From contig NZ_JAFEVR010000003.1 in the NCBI RefSeq assembly GCF_017352375.1, positions 1 through 64,000 of the forward strand: 64,000 nucleotides of DNA, given 5' to 3'. The notes under the pieces are model-generated. The model had not been told where the DNA came from and ran no database searches. It saw only the letters and a program-made list of their open reading frames with translations. This DNA is from Mycolicibacterium sp. S2-37. Lineage in GTDB: Bacteria; Actinomycetota; Actinomycetes; Mycobacteriales; Mycobacteriaceae. The position numbers and the translations under genes are program-made. Shown here one piece after another: positions 43,478-52,304 of this stretch; positions within the stretch are counted from its first letter, which is position 1; every line of letters starts with the position of its first letter.

Positions 43478-44059
43478 ATGTCGACGCGTTTCGATCCCAC
43501 ACCTGCCGGTCGCAGGGTGTGGGATGCCGCCAATAGCCTGTTCTACGAACGCGGCATCCGGGCGGTGGGCGTGGCAGAGATCGCGGCGACGTCGGGGGTC
43601 GCGAAGCCGAGCCTGTACCGGAACTTCGAGTCCAAGGAAGGGCTCGTCGTGGCCTACCTCAACGAGCACTCCGCCTCGGACCTGCACATTGTCCGCGCGG
43701 CGAGAGAAGCCCACCCGGACGACCCGCGCGAGCAGCTGCGGTCGGTCGTCTCCGCCGTCGCGGACAAGATCAATGCTCCTGTTTATCGCGGCTGTCCGCT
43801 GGCGAATGCGGCGATCGAGTTCCCCGATCGGGACCATCCGATCCGCCGGCGCGTCGACGAGCACAAGGCGTCGTTCCTACGGGGTCTGGCCGAGATTGCC
43901 ATGCAGGTCAACGCCGACGCAGCGCAGGACCTGGCTTTCTCGATCGCGATGCTTCTCGAAGGCGCGAGCTGCTCTGCGCAGATCTTTTCCCGGGCACAGT
44001 CAGCCCGTGCGCTCATCATCACGGCCGACGCCATCATCGACGCCTACAGCGCAGCGTAG
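43478..44059 (+). CDS. TetR/AcrR transcriptional regulator
   Basis: 193 residues. HTH (GVAEIAATSGVAKPSLYRNFESKEGLVVAYL) and a C-terminal domain with YRGCPLANAAIEFPD, a pattern seen in TetR_C_6-like regulators of oxidoreductases. AGGAGC precedes the ATG. Two palindromes cover its promoter, predicting autorepression. The next item downstream is a broken nitroreductase. Confidence 0.88.
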   Translation: MSTRFDPTPAGRRVWDAANSLFYERGIRAVGVAEIAATSGVAKPSLYRNFESKEGLVVAYLNEHSASDLHIVRAAREAHPDDPREQLRSVVSAVADKINAPVYRGCPLANAAIEFPDRDHPIRRRVDEHKASFLRGLAEIAMQVNADAAQDLAFSIAMLLEGASCSAQIFSRAQSARALIITADAIIDAYSAA

Positions 44060-44123
44060 CCACGTCGACGCATCACCGCTCACCAATGTCGTTGTGAGCG
44101 ACTCACATACAGGAGATCAATTC

Positions 44124-44327
44124 ATGATCGACTTCGATACTGTTGTGCGCGAACGGCGTTCCGTACGTCGATATCTGCCGACCGCGGTCCCCCACGCTGT
44201 GTTGTCCCGGGTGTTGGACACTGCTCAGCAGGGACCGTCGAACCGCAACACCCAACCCTGGCAGGTCCACATCCTGTCCGATGAGATCGAAGACGCGTTC
44301 AGCAACAACATCATCAAGATGAAATGA
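44124..44327 (+). pseudogene. truncated nitroreductase (N-terminal part only)
   Basis: 67 codons match the N-terminus of nitroreductases: DTVVRERRSVRRYLPTAVP and VLDTAQQGPSNRNTQPWQV, the FMN-binding start. The frame stops at 44327 after SNNIIKMK, less than half of the usual 200 or so residues, and the next 120 bp do not continue the family in any frame. A good AGGAG site before the ATG suggests it was once expressed with the TetR gene. Probably a deletion remnant. Confidence 0.75.
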
Positions 44328-44450
44328 CCGAACGCGTCATCCCGGTATTCGTGCTGGACCCGATCTAGGGCTGTTGTCACTGGCTCACCGCAATCCGTAA
44401 TCCCGCCTGGGCGAATCTCATTCACCTTTCGACATCACAGGAGTCAACCA

Positions 44451-45470
44451 GTGTTTCAACCGAATAGTCCTTCCGTCTGCATAGTCGGTGCCGGGTCGAT
44501 GGGCATCGTCACCGGCTACCACTTCGCCCAGGCGGGTGCCGATGTCACCTTTTTGGTGCGCCCGCACCGTCAGGAGCAACTGACGCGGCCGCAAAAGCTC
44601 TACTCCTACGACGACAACACCCTCAAGACCTATGACGGCTACACGTTGCTCACCGATCCAACTCAGCTGGCCGACAAGGCCTTCGATTTGGTTGTCATCA
44701 CACTCGACGGAGCATCGCTGCGCGCCGAGGCCGGCCGGAAGGTCGTCGACGAACTCGGTAAGGCACTCCACGGCACCTCTACAGGTGTGGTCCTCGGCAG
44801 CGTCGGCATCGACCTCCGCAGCTGGTTCGTTCAACAGTCCGGACTCGCCGGCGAACAGGTCACCAACGGAGTTCTGAACCTGTTCGCCTACGAGGTGCCT
44901 CCGGCGACGCTGCCGACACACCCGGGCGTGAACATCGACCTGTTTTCGGCTGCCGACTACGCCTATCGGCACGCGTCCGCCTTCGGCTTCAGCGTCGACG
45001 ACAGCGCACCGGAAGTCGCACAACAGTTTTCAGAGCTCTACAACCGCAGCGGTGAATCCCAGTGCAGCGTGATATCGGCCGACGAATACCGGGTGGCCGT
45101 CGCCGTCTTCCCCGGCCTGGCCGCGTGGGAACTCCTCGGATGGCCCGCGGCCGCCGACATCGATCCGGCTGACCAGACTTGGCAGCTGGGTGCCGACGCC
45201 ACGCGCGAATTCCAGCGTCTCTCTGCCTTCGGCTCCGCCGGCCTCGCGGCCAGCGAGCAGACCAGTGCCGAGACCATCCTGGGGTTCTTTCAAGGCATGG
45301 AACGCGACGTCCTACCTTTGGACCTCGCCGCATTCAACGCCTACCACCACGGCGGCAAGGTCAACGGCCAGGACCACGACATCCTCCGCGAGGCGCTGGA
45401 TCGAGGCCAAGCCGAAGGTGCCGACATGCCGGCACTGCGGACACTGATCGCACAATTGGCCCTCGACTAG
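44451..45470 (+). CDS. ketopantoate reductase (PanE/ApbA)-like enzyme
   Basis: 339 residues. N-terminal Rossmann motif VCIVGAGSMGIVTGYHFAQAG and the ApbA N-domain, then a helical C-domain. It reduces a 2-keto acid with NADPH; because length and surroundings are not pantothenate genes, a different keto substrate is likely. GTG start with CAGGAG upstream. A strong terminator follows. Confidence 0.8.
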   Translation: MFQPNSPSVCIVGAGSMGIVTGYHFAQAGADVTFLVRPHRQEQLTRPQKLYSYDDNTLKTYDGYTLLTDPTQLADKAFDLVVITLDGASLRAEAGRKVVDELGKALHGTSTGVVLGSVGIDLRSWFVQQSGLAGEQVTNGVLNLFAYEVPPATLPTHPGVNIDLFSAADYAYRHASAFGFSVDDSAPEVAQQFSELYNRSGESQCSVISADEYRVAVAVFPGLAAWELLGWPAAADIDPADQTWQLGADATREFQRLSAFGSAGLAASEQTSAETILGFFQGMERDVLPLDLAAFNAYHHGGKVNGQDHDILREALDRGQAEGADMPALRTLIAQLALD

Positions 45471-45520
45471 GCCGTTCTCGCTACGACCAGCCAGCGGAAC
45501 GAAACGCACAAACCCCATGA

Positions 45521-45553
45521 GAACGGCCCCCGGAGTGATCCTGGGGGCCGTTC
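45521..45553. terminator. bidirectional hairpin terminator
   Basis: gaacggccccc / gggggccgttc, 11-bp perfect stem with GGA/TCC pairing possible in the 11-nt loop, between two converging genes. Confidence 0.85.
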
Positions 45554-45610
45554 CATCTAGTAGCGGGGACAGGCGTGCGCCGCGCTCGTAACGGTTTGCG
45601 ACCCCGCTGC

Positions 45611-46201
45611 TTAGGAGACAGCGTCCCCACCGACCGTCAAACCGTCGATCAACACACTCAGCAGGCGCGGCGTGCGCTCGTCCCATTCGTCGCGCTCTAC
45701 GTGCGCCAGGAACCACGACAGCAGGATCACATCTCGTGAGTCGACATCAGGCCGAACGACGCCCTGCTCGCGACCCGCGGTCAGCAACGCCGTGATTGCA
45801 CCGCCGAGCTTGCCGGGAGTGCGCGCCGAGATGTCTCGCCACAGCGACGCTTCCACCGCGGCGATCACCCCCCGCTTCACCTGTGCGTACGTGGCGAGCT
45901 GAGCGAACCACTGCGTGAGCGCGACATCCGGGCGCAGCCGTGCCGATAATTCATGGGCAAGCGCGACCAACTCATCGACCTCTTGGTCGTACAGGGCGCG
46001 GATGAGCTCCTCGCGGCTTGCGAAGTGACGGTAGAGCGTGCCCTGACCCACCTGCGCCAGACGCGCCACAGCGCTGAGCTTGAGTTCCCCTGGCTCGGCC
46101 ACGAGGCTCCGGGCAGCGTCGATGATCCGAGCTCGGCTGCGAGCAGCATCACTACGTTCGGGCACACCGCTCCTTGCTGACCACCGATTGTAAGCGGACA
46201 T
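45611..46201 (-). CDS. TetR/AcrR transcriptional regulator
   Basis: 196 residues. HTH KLSAVARLAQVGQGTLYRHFASREELIRALY and a C-terminal domain resembling the SbtR/TetR_C type (RPDVALTQWFAQLATYAQVKRG). Divergent from an SDR across 52 bp packed with inverted repeats, one of which covers its own start codon. Confidence 0.88.
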   Translation of the reverse strand: MSAYNRWSARSGVPERSDAARSRARIIDAARSLVAEPGELKLSAVARLAQVGQGTLYRHFASREELIRALYDQEVDELVALAHELSARLRPDVALTQWFAQLATYAQVKRGVIAAVEASLWRDISARTPGKLGGAITALLTAGREQGVVRPDVDSRDVILLSWFLAHVERDEWDERTPRLLSVLIDGLTVGGDAVS

Positions 46202-46235
46202 TTTGTCCGCTTAGATGGAGGCGGACAAAGTGTCC
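46191..46235. promoter_or_regulatory. two TetR operators
   Basis: TAAGCGGAC-ATTTT-GTCCGCTTA (46191-46213, perfect 9-5-9) and GGACA-AAG-TGTCC (46223-46235). Both contain GCGGACA/TGTCC half-sites. The first spans the TetR ATG. Confidence 0.75.
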
Positions 46236-46253
46236 ATATCGAGGAGGTTAGTC

Positions 46254-46994
46254 ATGCAACCGCTCTCCGACAAAGTTGTGGCCATCACCGGTGCGAGCAG
46301 TGGCATCGGCGCAGCCACAGCGCGCCGCTTCGCCAGCGCCGGTGCCGCTGTCGTCCTTGGCGCTCGCCGCGGCGACAAACTGCACGCCCTCGCGGCCGAT
46401 CTGCGCTCCGCTGGAGATCGCGTCAGCGCGGTGCTCATTGACGTCACTCGACCCGAGGATCTTCAGATGCTCACCGAAACCGCCGTCACGACCTACGGCC
46501 GACTCGATGTGCTGGTAGCCAGTGCCGGCATCGGGCCGATCTCGACCATGTCAAGCCGCAGACGGACGGACTGGGACGCAATGATCGATACGAATCTGCG
46601 CGGCGTCCTGCACGGCATCGACGCCGCACTGCCCGTGTTCGAGAAGCAGGGCCGCGGCCACTTCGTCACGATCGTTTCCACCGCGGGACTGCAGATCGCG
46701 CCGACCATGGCGGTCTATGCGGCAACCAAGAACGCGGTTCGCACCCTGATGGAGGGTCTCCGTCAAGAATCCACGGACGGCACGGTCAAGACGACTGCTA
46801 TTTCACCTGGATACGTACGCACCGAATTCAGCGGCTCGATCACTGATCAGGCTGTGCGCGCAGAGATCGAACGCGGGATGGACGAGTTCGCCCTCGCTCC
46901 CGACGCCGTCGCGCGCGCAGTCGAATTCGTCGTCGACCAGCCCTGGGACGTCGAGATCGGCGACCTGACCATTCGACCCACGGTTCAGGGCTAG
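46254..46994 (+). CDS. SDR family oxidoreductase
   Basis: 246 residues. TGASSGIG, ARRGDKL, catalytic Ser in IVSTAGL and YAATK. Ends with the DLTIRPTVQG tail of YdfG-like SDRs. The ATG at 46254 follows GAGGAGG by 6 nt, so it is preferred to upstream ATGs. Probably the target of the divergent TetR. Confidence 0.87.
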   Translation: MQPLSDKVVAITGASSGIGAATARRFASAGAAVVLGARRGDKLHALAADLRSAGDRVSAVLIDVTRPEDLQMLTETAVTTYGRLDVLVASAGIGPISTMSSRRRTDWDAMIDTNLRGVLHGIDAALPVFEKQGRGHFVTIVSTAGLQIAPTMAVYAATKNAVRTLMEGLRQESTDGTVKTTAISPGYVRTEFSGSITDQAVRAEIERGMDEFALAPDAVARAVEFVVDQPWDVEIGDLTIRPTVQG

Positions 46995-47157
46995 CACACG
47001 CACGTTAAGTGGCCTCCGGCCAGAGGCGGATGCAGTGATGACAAGCCGACCCGGACGGGGTGCCATCGATCGCTACAGGGGTTACCGCGGTGCGCCCCGA
47101 AGCCGACGCGGGCCAACCCGTTGCATAGGCTAAGTACTAGCCGTCGAAGGAGTCCTG

Positions 47158-48588
47158 TTGTCGCGAACCGTGAGCAAGCCGCACCTGCTCACCGTCGGAC
47201 TCGGACTCGTGGCCCTGACGGTCGCCGTACTCCAGACGGCGGTGGTGCCCGTGCTCGGCGTCATCGCCGAACAGCTTCACGCGAGCCCTGTCGCGGTCAG
47301 TTGGGCCGTGACCGGCAACCTGCTCGCCGCCGCAGCGTCCACCCCGCTACTGGGCCGCTTCGCGGACTTGTACAACAAGAAGCGCGTCCTGCTCGGAGTG
47401 CTCGCGGTCGTACTCCTCGGATCGTTGTTGGCCGCAACGACTTCCACGCTTCCGCTGCTGATCGCCGCCCGGGTGCTGCAGGGTGTGTCCTTCGCGCTGT
47501 ATCCCATTTGCGTCGCCATCCTGCGTGAGGAGCTGGCCGAAGACGCCGTAGGCGGCGCGCTGGCCATCCTGTCCGGAACGCTGGGCTTCGGCGGCGGCAT
47601 GGGACTCGTGGTCACCGGACTGCTCATGAACGGCGATGCCGGCTACCACCGTGTCTTCTGGCTGACAGCGGCGTTCACCGCGGTCATCATGGTCCTCGCA
47701 GCGGTCATCATCCCGTCACGGGCCGGCGGTGCCGAAGGCACCATCGACTGGCTCGGCGCAGCCGGACTGGCCGCCGGGCTGTCCGGTGTCCTCCTGGCCA
47801 TCACACAGGGCAACACCTGGGGGTGGGTCTCCCCCGCCACCATCGCGGTCGGCACGGCCGGTGTGCTGATCCTCGCCGGATGGTGGTGGTGGGAGCGCCG
47901 ACTCGCGTATCCGCTCGTCTCGATCACGATGCTCACTCGTCGGGCGGTCATGTTGACCAACCTCGCCACGATCCTCGTCGGCACCGGCCTGTACTTCGGT
48001 TTCCTGGGCATGACGCAGTTCGTCCAGATCGATCGCGCAGCCGCCGGCTACGGGTTCAGCGCCTCGGTGCTCTACGCCAGTCTGGTGTTCCTGCTGCCCG
48101 GTGCGTTCGCCGGCTTCGTCACCGCCACGCTCAGCGGCCGCTTCATCGACCGGTTCGGCGCGCGCCCAGTTCTGTTGACCGGGGCGTTGACCGGCGTCGT
48201 CGGTTTCGTGGCGCTCGCCGTCGCCCACGATCTGGTGTGGCAGGTGATTCTGGCCGGCATCCTGGTCAACGCCTACATCAGTCTGGCCTACGGGGCCCTG
48301 CCCGCCCTGGTGGTCAGCGAGGTCGACAGCCGCGAGACCGGAGTCGCCACCGGAGTCAACGCCATCGCGCGCACTGTCGGCAGTGCGATCGCCGCCGCGA
48401 TCGTCGCCGTGCTGTTGAGCCACCCGATGCCGGGAACCGGTTCGCCCGCAGAGCGGTCGTTCATCGTGATCTTCGTCGCCGGTGCGGCCACCGCCGCCCT
48501 GGCGATGGTGCTCATCGCGCTGTCGCGTGGCAGGCGACGCACGGCCACCACTGTTGATTCGCGGGCGATGACCCACGAGTGGGGCTGA
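47158..48588 (+). CDS. MFS transporter (DHA2-like)
   Basis: 476 residues, about 14 transmembrane helices, with LLGRFADLYNKKRVLLGVL loop 2-3 motif and a second SGRFIDRFGARPVLL motif. TTG start supported by AAGGAG 5 nt upstream. It likely exports a small molecule or drug. No paired regulator is adjacent except TetR genes on either side. Confidence 0.85.
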   Translation: MSRTVSKPHLLTVGLGLVALTVAVLQTAVVPVLGVIAEQLHASPVAVSWAVTGNLLAAAASTPLLGRFADLYNKKRVLLGVLAVVLLGSLLAATTSTLPLLIAARVLQGVSFALYPICVAILREELAEDAVGGALAILSGTLGFGGGMGLVVTGLLMNGDAGYHRVFWLTAAFTAVIMVLAAVIIPSRAGGAEGTIDWLGAAGLAAGLSGVLLAITQGNTWGWVSPATIAVGTAGVLILAGWWWWERRLAYPLVSITMLTRRAVMLTNLATILVGTGLYFGFLGMTQFVQIDRAAAGYGFSASVLYASLVFLLPGAFAGFVTATLSGRFIDRFGARPVLLTGALTGVVGFVALAVAHDLVWQVILAGILVNAYISLAYGALPALVVSEVDSRETGVATGVNAIARTVGSAIAAAIVAVLLSHPMPGTGSPAERSFIVIFVAGAATAALAMVLIALSRGRRRTATTVDSRAMTHEWG

Positions 48589-48596
48589 GCAGGCTG

Positions 48597-49025
48597 CTAG
48601 CCGCACGCGGCGGTGATGGCCGCAGTGTCCCAGTAGAACGGCCGCACCTCGGCGATCCGCCCCTCGACGAGGCGGATAGTCTGCAGAATCGGGAACTCGA
48701 CTCGCCGACCGGTGTTGCGGGCACAGGCGCGGACATCGGTGTACACCACTGCGGTGCTGGGCGTCGATAAGAATCGCTGCTCGACCATGTCGAAGGCCGA
48801 CCACGTCCGGCTCATGGCACCGAAGAACTGCTCCAGCTCGTGGTGTCCCCGCCAGATTCCTCCGTAGGGCAGTGAATCGGCTTGGAACAACACGACGTCG
48901 GGCGTGAAGAACGGAGCGAGGGTACTGAAGTCGGCGACCCCAGGCCCCCCGGCGGCGAGGTAATCCGCTTCCGCGGCATACATTTCGCGCAGTATCGACT
49001 CTATGCTCTGGTCGGCGGTCGTCAT
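48597..49025 (-). CDS. SnoaL-like NTF2-fold protein
   Basis: 142 residues. Cone-fold pattern with DFSTLAPFFTPDVVLFQADSLPYGGIWRGHHELEQFF and FPILQTIRLVEGRIAEVRPFYWD. This FYWD ending is common among SnoaL-like isomerase/hydrolase proteins. Lies downstream of and parallel to a TetR gene 70 bp away, so may be in its regulon. Confidence 0.75.
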   Translation of the reverse strand: MTTADQSIESILREMYAAEADYLAAGGPGVADFSTLAPFFTPDVVLFQADSLPYGGIWRGHHELEQFFGAMSRTWSAFDMVEQRFLSTPSTAVVYTDVRACARNTGRRVEFPILQTIRLVEGRIAEVRPFYWDTAAITAACG

Positions 49026-49095
49026 GTCACGTAGACGCTGGCCGTGTAGCGATCGTGAGATCGGGACCCTGTCGCCGGTCACGAACCACGCCGGA

Positions 49096-49815
49096 TCAGG
49101 ACGGCGTTGCAGCGGCTCGGGGTGCGTTATCGGACCGGGCCAGGGTTGTGCTGAGCCCACCGAGGAGCAGGTCCAGTCCGCGGTCGAGCTCGACGGCGCC
49201 GTCGTACGAGGCGAGTAGGGATGCCAGCTCGCGTAGCCGGGGAAATTCGTTGACCGGCAGCCGGTGTAGGCCCAAGCGCAGCACGTAGTCGGTTTCTTCC
49301 GGGTGCTCCACGATCTCTTGCAGCTCATCGAGGATGTGGCCGTGCAGGTAGCCGAACAGCACCCGGTAGATGTGCAGGGCGTCGACTCCGGAGAAACCCG
49401 CGGAGGTCAGCAGTGCGAGCACGCCCTCGAGTGGACGCAGCGTTCCGAGGGGCCGCTGCCCGAGTGGGGTTGCCAGCGGACGGGTGACAAGCAGTGGAAC
49501 CGCGTTCGGATGGGCAAGCGCAAGCCGGCGGAAGTCATGGGCGATCAGGCGTAGCTGGTTCACCCAGTCGGGATCGGTGCTGTCGACAGCAAGCTCACTG
49601 AGGATGATTTCAGCGACACCGTCGAGGACGGCACCTTTGTTGGGCACATGTCGGTAGAGGACTGTCGGGTCGCGCTTCAGCGCGTCGCTGAGGCGTCGCA
49701 TCGACAGGCCGCTCTCACCGTCTCGGTCGAGGATCGCGAGCGCGGTTTCGAGGATCAATGCGCGGGTGATGGGCCCTTCCTCGCCGTCACGCGCGCCGTC
49801 AGTCGCTGTAGTCAC
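49096..49815 (-). CDS. TetR family regulator (TetR_C_1 type)
   Basis: 239 residues. HTH GLSMRRLSDALKRDPTVLYRHVPNKGAVLDGV and a long C-terminal domain like the classic tetracycline repressor group (LLVTRPLATPLGQRPLG, YLHGHILDELQEI). GTG start with GGGAG upstream; a longer in-frame start would run into repeat-bearing control DNA. Divergent from a membrane-protein operon. Confidence 0.85.
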   Translation of the reverse strand: MTTATDGARDGEEGPITRALILETALAILDRDGESGLSMRRLSDALKRDPTVLYRHVPNKGAVLDGVAEIILSELAVDSTDPDWVNQLRLIAHDFRRLALAHPNAVPLLVTRPLATPLGQRPLGTLRPLEGVLALLTSAGFSGVDALHIYRVLFGYLHGHILDELQEIVEHPEETDYVLRLGLHRLPVNEFPRLRELASLLASYDGAVELDRGLDLLLGGLSTTLARSDNAPRAAATPS

Positions 49816-49849
49816 GAAGTGATACTCCCTTCCGGGCGTCAAACCGATG

Positions 49850-49918
49850 CCAACACACTTCAACCCCACACCATAGACCAACACCGTCGGCCAACGTCGT
49901 TCGCCAACACTGTTGACA
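49850..49918. promoter_or_regulatory. direct repeats and palindrome, likely TetR sites
   Basis: CCAACRYYGT repeats start at 49878, 49891 and 49904 (exact 13-bp period), with a related copy at 49850. The last forms the palindrome CAACA-C-TGTTG (49905-49915) overlapping TTGACA (49913-49918), a candidate -35 for the rightward operon. Confidence 0.6.
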
Positions 49919-49968
49919 CCTGGGTCGGCGGGGTGTGTACTGGAGCCCTACAGAGTTCTGAGGCACCC

Positions 49969-50415
49969 ATGATCGTCATCGGTTTGATCGTCTTAGGAGC
50001 CGCCCTCATCGTCGGCACCGCCGGCCTGCTGAGCAACGCAGGGCCGACACACCAATTGACCGGAACCTTCTCGGTGCTGGGCTACGACGTCACCGGGTCG
50101 ACGGGAATGCTGTTCCTCCTGGGGATCGTCGTAGGCGCACTCGGAGTCCTGGGTCTGGGTGCCCTGCTCGCCGGTGCGCTTCGCACCGCGGAGCGCGGCC
50201 GCGACGCCCGCCGCAGACTTGCGCAATCACGACGCGAGACCGCGTTCATAAACCGGGGCTGTTACAACCTGCGAGAGTCCGATAAACCTGCCGGTGCCAT
50301 CATCCCCGCCGGGACGATGACCGAACCCGATACGGCCCCACGGCGAGGCGGCATCCTCAACCGGTCAGCGAACTGCCGACCAGCGAGCGCCGCACCCATC
50401 CATCAGGCCCGCTAG
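49969..50415 (+). CDS. two-helix membrane protein
   Basis: 148 residues with membrane segments at about 2-24 and 45-72, then a basic Arg-rich cytosolic tail that loses conservation after residue 90. First gene of a five-gene rightward operon with a CsbD-like, a coiled-coil, a soluble and a DUF1206 protein. No known enzymatic motif. Likely part of a stress or envelope module, by context only. Confidence 0.7.
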   Translation: MIVIGLIVLGAALIVGTAGLLSNAGPTHQLTGTFSVLGYDVTGSTGMLFLLGIVVGALGVLGLGALLAGALRTAERGRDARRRLAQSRRETAFINRGCYNLRESDKPAGAIIPAGTMTEPDTAPRRGGILNRSANCRPASAAPIHQAR

Positions 50416-50482
50416 CCGTCGCCCGGTAGCTCTCGGCCCGAACCTCGTGGCCGAAACACGCGCAGCAACAGAGAGATTCATC

Positions 50483-50656
50483 ATGACCCTCGGTGAGACC
50501 ATCGCCTACGAAGCCGAAGCGGCGAAGGGTGCGGCCAAGCGATTGTTCGGCCGCGCCACCAGAAGGCGCCGACCCTCCACGGAGGGACGTTTCGAACAGG
50601 CCATCGCCAATTCCAAGGCCTCACGAACGGGACGAAGATCCGTCTCCAACCCCTGA
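50483..50656 (+). CDS. small basic CsbD-like protein
   Basis: 57 residues: ETIAYEAEAAKGAAKRLFGRATRRRRPSTEGRFEQAIANSK, with an amphipathic helical pattern reminiscent of a shortened CsbD stress protein (K/EGxAKxxxGxAT...EGxxxQ). AGAGAG lies before the ATG. Family assignment is weak. Confidence 0.5.
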   Translation: MTLGETIAYEAEAAKGAAKRLFGRATRRRRPSTEGRFEQAIANSKASRTGRRSVSNP

Positions 50657-50689
50657 TCCCCGGTAAACCCCACTAATCAAGGAATGAAT

Positions 50690-51100
50690 ATGAGCACCAG
50701 CACTATCGTCATCATCGTCGTGGTCGCACTGGCAGCGCTTCTCCTCGTCGCCGCCCTCGCCTGGGCAGCGCGCAACAAGCGCAATCAGAATCGCCACACC
50801 GAGGCCGAGACGATCCGCGGACACGCCCGCGACGAAAACCGACACGTCGTGCAGCGTGAAGCGCTCGCCGAGGAAACCGCAGCCAAAGCCCGCGTAGCGG
50901 AAGCCGAGGCCGACATCAAGACAGCCCAGGCGAAGGGCCTGCAACAACAGGCCGCAGGACATCGCAATGAAGCCGTCGCCTCCCGCGACGATCTGAACGA
51001 ACAGTTCGACCGTGCCGCCGCCTTGGATCCGCAATCCCCTACACCTGAACGCCGTCCCGCCGCCCATACCCAGCAGGCCAAGACAGCGGGACCCCGATGA
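50690..51100 (+). CDS. membrane-anchored coiled-coil protein
   Basis: 136 residues. One N-terminal membrane helix (5-28) followed by a long charged coiled coil (35-100, RHTEAETIRGHARDENRHVV to DDLNEQFDRA). AAGGA before two possible ATGs (50684, 50690); the second has better spacing. The stop overlaps the next ATG. Likely a scaffold facing the cytosol. Confidence 0.7.
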   Translation: MSTSTIVIIVVVALAALLLVAALAWAARNKRNQNRHTEAETIRGHARDENRHVVQREALAEETAAKARVAEAEADIKTAQAKGLQQQAAGHRNEAVASRDDLNEQFDRAAALDPQSPTPERRPAAHTQQAKTAGPR

Positions 51101-51501
51101 ATTCAGCGCACCACGACCACCTGAAGATCATCAAATTGGAACTCCCCACTCAGGACGGTCATCATTACGACGTGATGTTGCGGCTCTGCCGGCCGCTGAC
51201 CACCCACGAAGTCCACGAGGTCGCCATTCACCGATCGATCGGTCTCGAGGTCTCCCCCGACGACCCGTCACTGCTGATCGCGGCCCACACCACCGTCGAA
51301 GAGGTTCGCGACCGACTGCCGGAATTCCATGGAATGCTGGCCACGGCCTCCGCTGCCGCCCACGCCGCCCAGGACACGGCCACTCATGCTCAGGAGGTCC
51401 TCGCTACAGAAGAGACGCGACGCCAAGCCCTGGTCGATGACACCAATCTGAATCTCGGTGCGGGCCCGAACAATCACGATCCGGCGGTGGGTGCGACGTG
51501 A
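51097..51501 (+). CDS. soluble protein of membrane operon, unknown
   Basis: 134 residues. N-terminal DHLKIIKLELPTQDGHHYDVMLRLC beta segment, central PDDPSLLIAAHTTVEEVRDRLPEF and an Ala-rich helix. It overlaps neighbours at both ends (ATGA and GTGA), showing tight translational coupling. No recognised family. Confidence 0.65.
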   Translation: MNSAHHDHLKIIKLELPTQDGHHYDVMLRLCRPLTTHEVHEVAIHRSIGLEVSPDDPSLLIAAHTTVEEVRDRLPEFHGMLATASAAAHAAQDTATHAQEVLATEETRRQALVDDTNLNLGAGPNNHDPAVGAT

Positions 51502-52298
51502 CGGCGACCGCGACCGATATCGCCCAGAACAGCGTCTTCGAACACGTCGCCCGGACCGGCTATGTGGTCAGCGGTTTGCTCCATGTGATCATCGGCTATC
51601 TCGCCATCCGGATCGCATTGGGCATCGGCGGTGGCAGCGCCGACCAGTCCGGTGCGTTGGCGGCATTGTCGACCAAACCAGGCGGCATCGTCGCGCTCTG
51701 GGCGGGCGCGGCCGCACTCTTGATCATGGCGCTGTGGCGGCTCGCCGAAACAGCGCTCGGCCGGTCCACCGATCCGAAAAGTCAACGCGCCGTGCCTGAG
51801 ATCGTGGACCGCGCGAAGGCCTTTGCACTAGCCGTCGTCTACTTCGGATTCGCCTACTCCGCGCTCGGATTCGCGCGCGGCGCGGGCAAATCCACCGGCG
51901 ATCTGAATTCCGGCCTCAGCGCTCGGCTCATGCAATCCCCCAGTGGCACTATCGCGCTGGTCATCGCCGGCATCATCATCGCCGCGGTCGGTGGTTACCA
52001 CATCTACAAGGGCGCCAGCCGCAAGTTCCTCGACGATCTCGCGGGGACCTCGAGTGATCTGGTCCAACGACTCGGTTTCATCGGCTACATCGCCAAAGGA
52101 CTCGTCATCGTCGGCGCGGGAATGTTGGTGATCGTGGCGGCGACCTTCTCCGAACCCGGCAAAGCCACCGGACTCGACGGCGCATTGAAGACGCTCGGCG
52201 CTCAGCCCTACGGAGCAGTACTGCTGATCCTCGCGAGCATGGGACTCATCACCTACGGGCTCTACAGCTTCGCGATGGCCCGGTACGCCAAGATGTGA
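51498..52298 (+). CDS. DUF1206 membrane protein
   Basis: 266 residues with six membrane helices arranged as three repeats of the DUF1206 unit (ARTGYVVSGLLHVIIGYLA; RAKAFALAVVYFGFAYSALG; QRLGFIGYIAKGLVIVGAG). Function unknown. GTG start overlaps the upstream stop. Confidence 0.8.
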   Translation: MTATATDIAQNSVFEHVARTGYVVSGLLHVIIGYLAIRIALGIGGGSADQSGALAALSTKPGGIVALWAGAAALLIMALWRLAETALGRSTDPKSQRAVPEIVDRAKAFALAVVYFGFAYSALGFARGAGKSTGDLNSGLSARLMQSPSGTIALVIAGIIIAAVGGYHIYKGASRKFLDDLAGTSSDLVQRLGFIGYIAKGLVIVGAGMLVIVAATFSEPGKATGLDGALKTLGAQPYGAVLLILASMGLITYGLYSFAMARYAKM

Positions 52299-52304
52299 GG
52301 TCCC

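Noticed and set aside
43204..43533. Leftward 109-codon frame across the TetR promoter
   Set aside because: Its sequence is the translated operator palindromes and antisense of the regulator; no homology-like features.
30391..50415. A single large mobile island
   Set aside because: No integrase, transposase, tRNA attachment site or flanking repeats were seen; GC and codon use are mostly similar to the rest, so piecemeal gain is more likely.
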